DNA of 64,000 nt from Lachnospiraceae bacterium (lineage in GTDB: Bacteria > Bacillota > Clostridia > Lachnospirales > Lachnospiraceae): the NCBI GenBank assembly GCA_029067085.1, contig JAIEFE010000015.1:181633-245632 (forward strand), written 5' to 3'. The stretch's first letter is position 1. Every line of letters begins with the position of its first letter. The position numbers and the translations under genes were made by a program. Shown piece by piece: positions 35,099 to 43,501 of this stretch. The notes below the pieces were generated by a model. It was not told the DNA's origin and searched no databases. It saw only the letters and a program-made list of their open reading frames with translations.

Positions 35099-36049
35099 AT
35101 GAGTCATTTAGTAAAAATCAGAGAAATATCCATCAAATATGATGTATCCGCCCGCACGCTCCGCTATTATGAAGATATGGGGTTGATCGAGAGTATACGA
35201 AGTGATGATTATGCGTACAGACTGTATGACGAAGCCGCAATCAAACGTTTGGAACAAATACTGATCTTACGCAGACTGAATATCAGTATTAAAGATATTA
35301 AACGCATATTCAGCACCGCCGGCTCGGAAGTTGTTTTAGATGTTCTGGGAAAAAAGGTTGATCATATAGACGAAGAGGTTTCTCTTTTGCATGAATTGAA
35401 AAGTATTGTTCTGGAATTTATTGCTCAGATAAAAGGATTGGATTTTGAAAAAGCAACTGATGTAAAACTGTTATATGAAAAAGCCAAAGACATTGAAGCT
35501 CAGATAACAAATACAGATTACAACGGCAACTCAGCTATGGCTGAACGTTTTTTTGAGGTCACGGAAAAGCTGAACGATAAAGTACCCGATATCATGATCG
35601 TTCGTATTCCAAAATTCAGGGCCGTTACATCAGGGGCAATGTCATATGAGGATATCTTTGGGAAATTTCAGCTTTGGCAGGAAGCACACAATGATTTTTA
35701 CAAACCAATCATTTTTGATGCCCCCGATTTTCTGTGTGATAATAATGGAAATCTTGAATGGATATGGCGCATTAAAGATGAGATTACAGCGGCTGATACG
35801 GCTCCTTATGAGATTATGGAACACCCCGGCGGACTGTATGCTTCTGCAGTAAGTATAGACGGTGATGACGAAAGCGGCAATAAAGTGCTGCAAAAAATCC
35901 AAAAATGGATTGAAAAAACAAATTTCGTTATTGACGACAGCCGCGCGACTTCGGTACACATGATCTATACGGACGATGAGATCAGGAAAGGTCTCGGCTA
36001 TCATCAACTGAATTTTTACGCCCCTATTAAGCTAAAGAATGATTTATAA
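35099..36049 (+). CDS. MerR family regulator with GyrI-like effector domain
   Basis: The 316 residues have a MerR winged helix (IREISIKYDVSARTLRYYED, then YAYRLYDE), a long dimerisation helix and, from about 155, a GyrI-like/SOUL ligand-binding domain (DIMIVRIPKFRAVTSGAM, GGLYASAVSIDGDDES). This is the same plan as BmrR. ATG 35099 follows GAAAGGG. It should activate the promoter at 35037 when bound to a small ligand, raising itself and the next gene. Confidence 0.85.
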   Translation: MSHLVKIREISIKYDVSARTLRYYEDMGLIESIRSDDYAYRLYDEAAIKRLEQILILRRLNISIKDIKRIFSTAGSEVVLDVLGKKVDHIDEEVSLLHELKSIVLEFIAQIKGLDFEKATDVKLLYEKAKDIEAQITNTDYNGNSAMAERFFEVTEKLNDKVPDIMIVRIPKFRAVTSGAMSYEDIFGKFQLWQEAHNDFYKPIIFDAPDFLCDNNGNLEWIWRIKDEITAADTAPYEIMEHPGGLYASAVSIDGDDESGNKVLQKIQKWIEKTNFVIDDSRATSVHMIYTDDEIRKGLGYHQLNFYAPIKLKNDL

Positions 36050-36066
36050 AAGGAATGTAAGAAAAC

Positions 36067-37158
36067 ATGAAATACTGGATAGAACGCTGGTCGCAGCTTA
36101 GAAAACAAGAACTGATCCCTTATCCGAATGAATTCCACGTACATGATGTTTATAAGACACTGGGTACGCAAGAGGAGCTGAAAAGCGGATTTCAAGAATT
36201 ACGTGAAATTTTCACGCATTGTTATGAGGATATCCTGAATGATCCCGCCGCTATGCTGCTGCCAATATTTGATATGAATGAGTATGGATATTTCTCCAGG
36301 GAGGCAAGAAGCTCCCGTGAGGAATCCTACAAATATGCAAAGATTTTTTATGTGCTGGGATACTCGGGTGAATTAAAGCCAACCGGCGAATTGTGTATAC
36401 AGGCTGACAACTTAAAAGCACAATGCAAGGCTCTTAAGATTACAAATCCCGGTGCATTTGTGAATATACTCGGCAATTATGGAATCGTTACGGAAGGACT
36501 TACAAACGGTAAAATAAAAAGCAATACCGTTATTACGGTTTCCTATCCAGATAATAAGAACGTGATAACAATATTATATATTCTGGCTGTCAAGGCGAAT
36601 CATACAGACCGGTTTATAGATTTTTGCAGATTGCATTATAGATTATTGGAAAGTGATTGGAATACCATTGAATACGGTAACGGTGTTGATTTTGTTTCCG
36701 ATCTTTTTCATTCGGAGCAGGATAGAAAGACAGCTCATTTGATCCATGAAGAACTGATCAAACGAAACTACTGTTATAATTTTCAAGATTGGAATGAGGG
36801 GCCTCAGATACGGTACTATAAAAAGGAGGCGGACCGAAACAGAAATGCAAATGCCGATTTTTGGCTTACCAGCATGGATACCGAATTCAAATTTTATTTT
36901 CGGATAAGAAAACCGGACAAAGTTCTTGCCTACATTAAAAAATGTCCCGAGATTGTTATCACCAACTTTATGGTCAGTGATAACGGGTGCGCTAACAGAA
37001 TTTCGGGAGCCTGTGTCTCAGGGATCTCTTATCCGCTTAACGATAAAATGATATGGAGATGCGGATGCTGCAATCCGAATTTTCAGGTTCATCCGGGTAT
37101 TGATGATTACTTATATTATATTAACGCCGTAGAGATGGCAGGAAATAAAGACCGCTAG
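36067..37158 (+). CDS. protein of unknown function, co-transcribed with MerR/GyrI regulator
   Basis: This 363-residue protein has no family I recognise. It begins 17 bp after the MerR gene, so they form an operon. It is mostly polar, without a signal peptide or membrane helix. The C-terminal part has a Cys set, SDNGCANRISGACVSG and MIWRCGCCNPNF, which could hold a metal. Its end overlaps the operon terminator. Confidence 0.7.
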   Translation: MKYWIERWSQLRKQELIPYPNEFHVHDVYKTLGTQEELKSGFQELREIFTHCYEDILNDPAAMLLPIFDMNEYGYFSREARSSREESYKYAKIFYVLGYSGELKPTGELCIQADNLKAQCKALKITNPGAFVNILGNYGIVTEGLTNGKIKSNTVITVSYPDNKNVITILYILAVKANHTDRFIDFCRLHYRLLESDWNTIEYGNGVDFVSDLFHSEQDRKTAHLIHEELIKRNYCYNFQDWNEGPQIRYYKKEADRNRNANADFWLTSMDTEFKFYFRIRKPDKVLAYIKKCPEIVITNFMVSDNGCANRISGACVSGISYPLNDKMIWRCGCCNPNFQVHPGIDDYLYYINAVEMAGNKDR

Positions 37159-37190
37159 ATAAAATCATGCTATTATCTGCGGTCTTTTCC
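37147..37190 (+). terminator. intrinsic terminator overlapping the gene end
   Basis: AAAGACCGC-T-AGATAA (37147-37162) pairs with TTATCT-GCGGTCTTT (37173-37187), with one bulged base, followed by TTCC. The left arm contains the stop codon of the preceding gene. The mirrored A run lets it also serve the convergent aldo-keto reductase gene. Confidence 0.8.
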
Positions 37191-37201
37191 TGAAAACGGC
37201 A

Positions 37202-38308
37202 TCATTTTGACAGCCCCGCAAGCTCTGCCATGATCTCCGGAATTCGTATGCTCTGCGGACAATGCCCTGCACAGGCACCGCATGCGATACAGTCGGACGG
37301 TTTTCCCTCGCTGTCGATACTTTTCAGACGGTCTAACACCCACGGACCATCTGTCTTATATCCGTTATAGATTTCAAGGCAGGCCGGAATATTGATCTTC
37401 TTCGGGCAGTCGTCACAGCAGTAACGGCAGGCCGTACATGGAACGCAGATCTGATTTTTGAATGCCTCGCATGCCCGCATCAGCAATTCTGCGTCCGCGT
37501 CGGTAAGTCCTTCCGGTCCCTCAAAAGTATTCACATTGTCGCGAATCTGCTCCATATTGGACATCCCGCTTAAGATCACCTGCACCTGCGGCAGACGTTT
37601 TACCCACCGCAGCGCCCATGACGCCATACTCCAGTCAGGATGAGCCTCCTTTAGCATTTGTACCGCTTCACTGGAAAGATTCGCAAGTCTTCCGCCCCGA
37701 ACCGGTTCCATAACCACGATGGGAATATTCCTTTCCTCCAGCACCTTGTATTCCTTTGCTGCGTTCCCATACTTCCAGTCATAATAATTCAGCTGAATCT
37801 GTGCAAAATCCCACTGATGATGGTCTGCTGCCCTCTTCAACGCCTCCAGACCGGCGTGCGCGGAAAATCCGAGATAGCGGATACGTCCTGCCTTTTTCTG
37901 CTCCAGAAAATATTCAATGCACCCGTTATTCAGATAAGTCTCACAATGCTCGTCATTGATCCCGTGAAGCAGATAAAAATCGATATAGTCTGTCTGTAGC
38001 CGCGCAAGCTGCTCTTCAAAGACCGCCTTATAATCCGGATTGACAAACACCAAATATTTCGTGGCGAGATGATAGCTTTCCCGCGGGTACTTCTTCATTG
38101 CTTCCCCAAGAAACTTTTCCGATTCACCGCCGTGATACACATAGGCGGTGTCATAATAATTGATGCCGTTTTCCATGGCGTAGTCAATGATCTCCTGCGC
38201 CCGGACGCGATCGATCGGCGCACCTGCCTTATCCCCCTGCACCGGCAGCCGCATATTTCCCATCCCCAGTCCGGAAAGCGATATGTCCTGAAATGCTTTA
38301 TAGTTCAT
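37202..38308 (-). CDS. aldo/keto reductase with C-terminal 4Fe-4S domain
   Basis: The 368 residues form an AKR barrel: LSGLGMGNMRLP, the catalytic Asp-Tyr in NYYDTAYVYHGG, Lys in YHLATKYLV, and His in YLLHGIND. After residue 280 two Cys clusters follow: CVPCTACRYCCDDCP and CIACGACAGHCP, a ferredoxin domain fused to the barrel as in many clostridial members. It should be an NAD(P)H- or ferredoxin-linked oxidoreductase; the substrate is unknown. Confidence 0.93.
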   Translation of the reverse strand: MNYKAFQDISLSGLGMGNMRLPVQGDKAGAPIDRVRAQEIIDYAMENGINYYDTAYVYHGGESEKFLGEAMKKYPRESYHLATKYLVFVNPDYKAVFEEQLARLQTDYIDFYLLHGINDEHCETYLNNGCIEYFLEQKKAGRIRYLGFSAHAGLEALKRAADHHQWDFAQIQLNYYDWKYGNAAKEYKVLEERNIPIVVMEPVRGGRLANLSSEAVQMLKEAHPDWSMASWALRWVKRLPQVQVILSGMSNMEQIRDNVNTFEGPEGLTDADAELLMRACEAFKNQICVPCTACRYCCDDCPKKINIPACLEIYNGYKTDGPWVLDRLKSIDSEGKPSDCIACGACAGHCPQSIRIPEIMAELAGLSK

Positions 38309-38485
38309 GCTATCTTCCTCCTTTTCCGAATTCTATCATCATGTTTTATTTTTCTGCCAAGAGAACTGTCCTTTTCTCTATAACCACATTATAAAGTGGT
38401 TTATCAAATATATCAAATGGAAACGCATTGCAAAGCCGAAGAACAATGCTATAATCTAATAAAGTATACAGAGGAGAACTTTGTT

Positions 38486-39250
38486 ATGGCAGTATGCAAG
38501 CATGAAATACCTATCTTGGAATTTGATACAGAGAAAAGTGCCGTTATCATGCCGGGACATCATTCTGACTTTCATTTCCCGCGCAAGGCAGTAATGCTGT
38601 TTATGGAACCGGAAATAGAAGATTTTGTGGCTGAAAATAAAAGCGAAGTTGTCGGAAAATTTGTAAGTGTTACCAAAGATTTTTTGGTTTACAAAACAGA
38701 GATCAATAAGGTTGAGATTGCATTTGTGCAGGCACCTCTCGGCGGAGCAGGCGCAGTCCAGATCATGGAGCAATTAATCGCAGGAGGTGTGCAGGAAATC
38801 ATAGCTGCAGGATGCTGCGGGGCTTTAGTGAAAGATACCGAAGGCTCGTTTTATATTCCTACTGCCGCACTCAGACAGGAAGGGACATCGTATCATTATC
38901 TGCCGCCGGCACGGGAGATTGAACTGGATCCTCAGCCGATCAAAGCGCTATGCAAAGTATTAGAAGATGCAGGATTACATTATCAACTTTGCAAAACATG
39001 GACAACAGACGGATTTTATCGGGAAACCAAGGAAATGGTCCAGTATCGAAAATCAGAAGGATATTCCGTTGTAGAAATGGAATGTGCATCAATGGCTGCG
39101 TGTGCAAAAATGAGGGGCATCCTGTTTGGGCAGCTGCTCTTTACGGCAGATTCTCTGGCAAATGTTGATGCGCATGATATCAGAAACTGGGGGAATGATT
39201 ATTTTGCTGCGGCGATGAGGATAGTGATGGAGGCGATAACGGAGGTATAA
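38486..39250 (+). CDS. nucleoside phosphorylase
   Basis: The protein has 254 residues from ATG 38486 with AGAGGAGA 8 bases upstream; the in-frame ATG at 38396 lacks a site. It has the PNP/UDP family marks APLGGAGAVQIMEQLIAGGV, IAAGCCGAL (phosphate-site GtcG type), TTDGFYRET, and VVEMECASMAACAKMRGI with Glu for ribose binding. It would split purine or pyrimidine nucleosides with phosphate. It is monocistronic. Confidence 0.88.
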   Translation: MAVCKHEIPILEFDTEKSAVIMPGHHSDFHFPRKAVMLFMEPEIEDFVAENKSEVVGKFVSVTKDFLVYKTEINKVEIAFVQAPLGGAGAVQIMEQLIAGGVQEIIAAGCCGALVKDTEGSFYIPTAALRQEGTSYHYLPPAREIELDPQPIKALCKVLEDAGLHYQLCKTWTTDGFYRETKEMVQYRKSEGYSVVEMECASMAACAKMRGILFGQLLFTADSLANVDAHDIRNWGNDYFAAAMRIVMEAITEV

Positions 39251-39361
39251 GATATGGTAAATCATATGCGAGTAATCATTTTTTATGTAAACCAAATTAC
39301 AACATAGGATCTGTCCACCGGACTATATATTGATTTTTTGTGGCAGAATTGCCAAAAATAT

Positions 39362-41935
39362 TCAATGGGTTGTATAGTATGATTTCAAAAAATATTCCTC
39401 TGCATACCGCCTCCGATAATATTCCATCGTTCGATATTCCAAGATATCCTTCATCTGCCGCCTGAAAGCTTCCTGTTCTACAACCTCTACCAGTTCCTCT
39501 CTGATCGCCAGTACATACCCTTCTTTCTCTATGAAAAAGCCCTTGCCGGAAGCTAATAAATATTTAATTGGCATATTCTTTGCCTTACTAAGATGCTGTT
39601 TGTCAGTTATCTTCTGATAATCAGAATAAGATATATCTGCCGCTAAATCTTTCCAATTTGTCCCTGTATTGAAAAATTCTTTCCAGCTCTCCAGCATTTC
39701 ATCATCCGTGACTGAAATTCGAATATTCCCATGATTATAAAAGCTATACAGAACCGGCATCTTATAGACTTTCTGCATATCTGTTGTTTCAATCAGTGAC
39801 AAAAACTCCCGCCCAATGCTGTGATACAACGTTTGCTCCTCATCGGACAATTCATGCAGTTCATTTAAAAAATCCATATAATGTCGGAATGGATTTTCTT
39901 TGGCATGTTTCATGCAATATTGATAAATCTCGTCCTCCATATAAGTAAAGAGTTCCATCCTTGTCGGAGTATTTCCGTCCAACAATTCTTTGATCCTATA
40001 ATATTCCAGACTAATCCGTTCTCTGATCGATAAGGACTTTTTATCCAGTTCCTTAAAAAGATCCACGAGTCTCATGTCAAAATCCACAATACAATCATCG
40101 GGATATTCGAGCCTGTAATAATCACCTGCCGCACGCTCTATGTAACTGCTCTCACCGCTCAGAAGAAAAGGCGCGCGCCCTGCTTTTTCATAATTACCGA
40201 TAAAATCCAGCACATTCAGATACTCTTTGCCCCGGCAGGTACGCAATCCACGCCCCAACTGCTGCAAAAACACAATGGGAGATTCTGTGGGGCGTAAAAA
40301 CATAACCATATCAAGCGCCGCAATATCCACACCTTCATTAAACATATCCACCGAAAAGATCACTTTGATTTCCTGATTTTTCAGCTTTGCAATTGCCTTG
40401 TCCCTATTCTCAGAAAAGTCACCGTCCGCATTGCTGTATACCGCTACAGATTCGATACCTCTTGCACAAAATTCTTTTGCCATCTCCTCCGCATGCTGTC
40501 TGGAGCAGCAAAACCCCAAGGCACATTTGGAATGGTATTTCATGTAATATTTATAAATCAAATCATATCTTCTGACATTGCCGATGAATGTCTCATTTAA
40601 TTCTTTTTCATCATACCGTCCCTTTACAAGATGCAGGGACGAATAGTCAGTCTCATCATAGATTCCGTAGTAGTGAAACGGAACTAATATGCCTTTATTA
40701 ATCGCCTCTTTTAAAGAGATTTCATAAGGTACGTTGTAATCGCAGATCTCGTAAATATTCCTGCCATCCATTCTCTCAGGCGTAGCAGTAAGCCCCAGTA
40801 AAAACTGAGGCTTGAAATAATTCGCGATTCTCTGATACTGCTCATTGACGGCATGATGAAATTCATCAATCACCAGATAATCAAAATAATCTGAGGGAAA
40901 ATACTCTTTCCTCAGATATTCTTCTCTGCCAAGTGTCGCCACCGATGCAAAAATAACGGCTTTATCCGTATCTTTCTGCTTCCCGTTAAAAAATCCGTAA
41001 TCTTCTGATTGCCTTACGTTCTGAAAAGACACCGCTGCCTGTTGCAATATCTCTTCCCGGTGCGCCACAAACAATACACGTTTATATGGTGCAGAATCAA
41101 AAGCCGCCAAGTAGGTTTTCCCTATCCCCGTAGCCGCCTGCACCAAGCCCTTCACGGCGCCTTCTGCCCGGCTGTTCTCCAAAGCATATAAAGCCTCTAT
41201 CTGCGCGCCTCTTGGCTGAAAGAATGCTTCCGTTTTTGTGTCGCTGACAGTGTCAATAATCTCATCTGTTGCGACTCTGTTGAGCCCATCCTCCAAATCA
41301 TCATATTTTGCCAGGTCCTTAGAAACCGCAGGTTTATGCCAGTTGCGGGAATAGGCAGTCAACTCCGCATCATCAATCACAATCGAATGATGCTCAAACA
41401 AATCAAAAAAAGTCTCGTAGAACACCCTGAAATTTTCACCGTCAGCCAGACTGCTGAATCGGTAATTCCATTCTATCCCAGAAGTCAGTGCACTTCTGGA
41501 AATATTGGAAGAACCTATAAATATCTCTCCACTGTTTTCATAATGAAAAATATATGCTTTCGGATGAAATGACCGTTCTTTGTCATTATAAAATCTTAAA
41601 TCAACTCGATCTCCCAGTTCTTTCTTAATCAGAAACAAAGCTGAAGGTTGTGTAATTCCTAAATAATTGCCTGTAAGAATGCGAATCTGCACACCTCTGT
41701 CCAATGCCGCACGCAGATCTTTCAAAATCATCTTCACACCTGATTCCATTAAAAAAGAGACAATAATATCAATGCTAACAGCTTTCTGCATACTCATTTT
41801 TAACTGGTAATACAGAAAACGTCTCCTATTACGATCTCCTGTCATCACATCCGTCGGTTCAATGGACTCTATATGTAATTGTGTCTCCTGTGTCTCATCA
41901 ATATCTAGTTTTTTCGTAAAATCAAATTGAGCCAT
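39362..41935 (-). CDS. PLD-domain SF2 helicase, end of the defence island
   Basis: This is an 857-residue protein. Residues about 30-190 are a phospholipase-D-like nuclease domain with HPKAYIFHYENSGEIFIGSS (HxK plus the GSSN loop). From about 260 an SF2 helicase follows: Walker A ATGIGKTYLA, motif II YLVIDEFHHAV, motif III LLGLTATPERMDG, and motif VI QQLGRGLRT. The C-terminus is a large helical region. It overlaps the upstream methyltransferase by 31 bp, so they are made together. In a DISARM setting it may supply the PLD activity normally given by DrmC; that is inferred. Confidence 0.85.
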   Translation of the reverse strand: MAQFDFTKKLDIDETQETQLHIESIEPTDVMTGDRNRRRFLYYQLKMSMQKAVSIDIIVSFLMESGVKMILKDLRAALDRGVQIRILTGNYLGITQPSALFLIKKELGDRVDLRFYNDKERSFHPKAYIFHYENSGEIFIGSSNISRSALTSGIEWNYRFSSLADGENFRVFYETFFDLFEHHSIVIDDAELTAYSRNWHKPAVSKDLAKYDDLEDGLNRVATDEIIDTVSDTKTEAFFQPRGAQIEALYALENSRAEGAVKGLVQAATGIGKTYLAAFDSAPYKRVLFVAHREEILQQAAVSFQNVRQSEDYGFFNGKQKDTDKAVIFASVATLGREEYLRKEYFPSDYFDYLVIDEFHHAVNEQYQRIANYFKPQFLLGLTATPERMDGRNIYEICDYNVPYEISLKEAINKGILVPFHYYGIYDETDYSSLHLVKGRYDEKELNETFIGNVRRYDLIYKYYMKYHSKCALGFCCSRQHAEEMAKEFCARGIESVAVYSNADGDFSENRDKAIAKLKNQEIKVIFSVDMFNEGVDIAALDMVMFLRPTESPIVFLQQLGRGLRTCRGKEYLNVLDFIGNYEKAGRAPFLLSGESSYIERAAGDYYRLEYPDDCIVDFDMRLVDLFKELDKKSLSIRERISLEYYRIKELLDGNTPTRMELFTYMEDEIYQYCMKHAKENPFRHYMDFLNELHELSDEEQTLYHSIGREFLSLIETTDMQKVYKMPVLYSFYNHGNIRISVTDDEMLESWKEFFNTGTNWKDLAADISYSDYQKITDKQHLSKAKNMPIKYLLASGKGFFIEKEGYVLAIREELVEVVEQEAFRRQMKDILEYRTMEYYRRRYAEEYFLKSYYTTH

Positions 41936-42492
41936 TTTTCTTCACTTCTCCCCGGACGTACATCGGAAGTTATCCATTCTTCTTCTACTTGTAAATTTTC
42001 TATTTTACCTATAAAATCAGCAAATGTCTCCTCCGTCATATCCGTAAAATAGCGTCCGCTTCTCTCTCCCGAAAAAGTTCCGTACTTAAAGGATGTGTAG
42101 ATAATACCATTCGGCTTCAAAGCTATAGCCATTTTGCGCATAACATCAAACAATTCATCCCGTGAAAGATGTAGAATAGAGGAACATGCCCAGATACCAT
42201 CATACTCGGATACCGCAGATAATTCCTGAAAAAGCATGTGACGCACCTGAATACCTGTGTATTGAGATGCTATTTTACACAATTCTTCTGATCCATCTAT
42301 GGCCTCTACATGATAGCCCTGTTCGAGAAAGGCTTTCGTGTCACGACCGGAACCGCAGCCGAAGTCGAGGATGCGGGCGGCGGACGGGAGATGGGATAGG
42401 AAGCGGTTCTGGGTGGCTGAAAATTCTACGGATATGGTGCTTTTGCAGAATTGATCAGCGTTTTGGTTGTAGTAATTAAGAGTTTCGGACAC
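41905..42492 (-). CDS. class I SAM-dependent methyltransferase
   Basis: The protein has 195 residues from GTG 42492, which has AAAGGA 6 bases upstream; the longer frame from 42540 has no site. It has SAM motif I ILDFGCGSGRDTKAF, the acidic end of strand 2 VEAIDGSEE, YDGIWACSSILHL and IIYTSFKYG. It resembles small-molecule methyltransferases of the TehB/UbiE type and lacks a DNA-MTase NPPY motif. Its substrate is unknown. The 31-bp overlap with the PLD-helicase gene suggests a shared job. Confidence 0.85.
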   Translation of the reverse strand: MSETLNYYNQNADQFCKSTISVEFSATQNRFLSHLPSAARILDFGCGSGRDTKAFLEQGYHVEAIDGSEELCKIASQYTGIQVRHMLFQELSAVSEYDGIWACSSILHLSRDELFDVMRKMAIALKPNGIIYTSFKYGTFSGERSGRYFTDMTEETFADFIGKIENLQVEEEWITSDVRPGRSEEKWLNLILRKN

Positions 42493-42625
42493 GGCATATC
42501 CTTTCTTTATTAAACGACTATAGTTACAATTGCTTATCACAATCTTTTAAACTCAGACATAAATGAATTCTATGACAAATTTTCACATGCTATATCTCAA
42601 TAGGATTAACCCAAAATTTTCACTG

Positions 42626-43339
42626 CTAAATTGCTAAACTCTCAAATTCGGATCTACTGACTTTAATCCCACTTACAGCCAACCGTTTTGATCTATCGTA
42701 ATAAATTTTGTCCAATACATTTTCTTTCTCAGAAGCGACTCCGTAATGAAGAAGTCTATGGCAAATCGGGCATAAGCAAATAATATTGGCATATACATCA
42801 AGACTTTTTTCAAATTTATCTTGATATTTCATTGGCAACGCATGATGCCCCTCCATATACTGATGCCCTGAACTTTTAGATGTAAAAGTCGTGTGTTTTG
42901 GACTAATCTCACATTGATATCCTGCTGATTCAATAGACTGCATTTTAATAATCGAAGAGCGTTTCCAGTTTTCCACGTTGCCAATATTTTTCTCTGGTAT
43001 CGGCACTTCTATATCCATCATCTCAATCTGTCGCTGAATATTGGCAAAGCCCTCTCCACTGGCAAATTTATAATAATGATTGAATCCGGCACTATACATT
43101 TGATGCCCGCGCTTGTCCAACTCTATAAATTCCTGCTCTGAATAAAGATACGCCTTAATAACTTCCAATTCGCCAATATCCTGAACTTCATACACTGTCT
43201 GTCTTAATTTACCCTTTTTAACCAGATATTGTGAGATATATTTCAATGCATCCTGATAATGTTTCACAGTTGAATCGGAAACCTTCCGTATCTCTTTTAA
43301 ATATTTTTTGTAATATGTCATAAGTACATATTCATTCAT
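42626..43339 (-). CDS. HNH endonuclease with N-terminal integrase-like helical domain
   Basis: The 237 residues start with an integrase core-binding-like helical bundle (YYKKYLKEIRKVSDSTVKHY, QDALKYISQYL). The C-terminal half is an HNH nuclease with YMEGHHALPM, then VYANIICLCPICHRLLHYG, giving His-His, Asn and CxxC/His ligands. Related HNH proteins act in restriction. It lies between drmB and the methyltransferase on the same strand, in the place where drmC might be expected. Confidence 0.8.
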   Translation of the reverse strand: MNEYVLMTYYKKYLKEIRKVSDSTVKHYQDALKYISQYLVKKGKLRQTVYEVQDIGELEVIKAYLYSEQEFIELDKRGHQMYSAGFNHYYKFASGEGFANIQRQIEMMDIEVPIPEKNIGNVENWKRSSIIKMQSIESAGYQCEISPKHTTFTSKSSGHQYMEGHHALPMKYQDKFEKSLDVYANIICLCPICHRLLHYGVASEKENVLDKIYYDRSKRLAVSGIKVSRSEFESLAI

Positions 43340-43501
43340 CGCACCTATCTCCGCTTTAAAGCAATATTTTCTAAATTTTGGGAGTATCCATTCTTCTTGT
43401 AATCATTATTTTGTTCAAAATATCTTTTAGCGCATCAAATCCACACGTTTTTGTCAATTTCTCATCTGTGGTTCAAGTATCACCTCTTTTATCTCTCCTT
43501 A

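Noticed and set aside
43340..43501. Possible drmC remnant between drmB and the HNH gene
   Set aside because: Only short broken frames are present and none shows an HKD motif, so it cannot be called a drmC relic.
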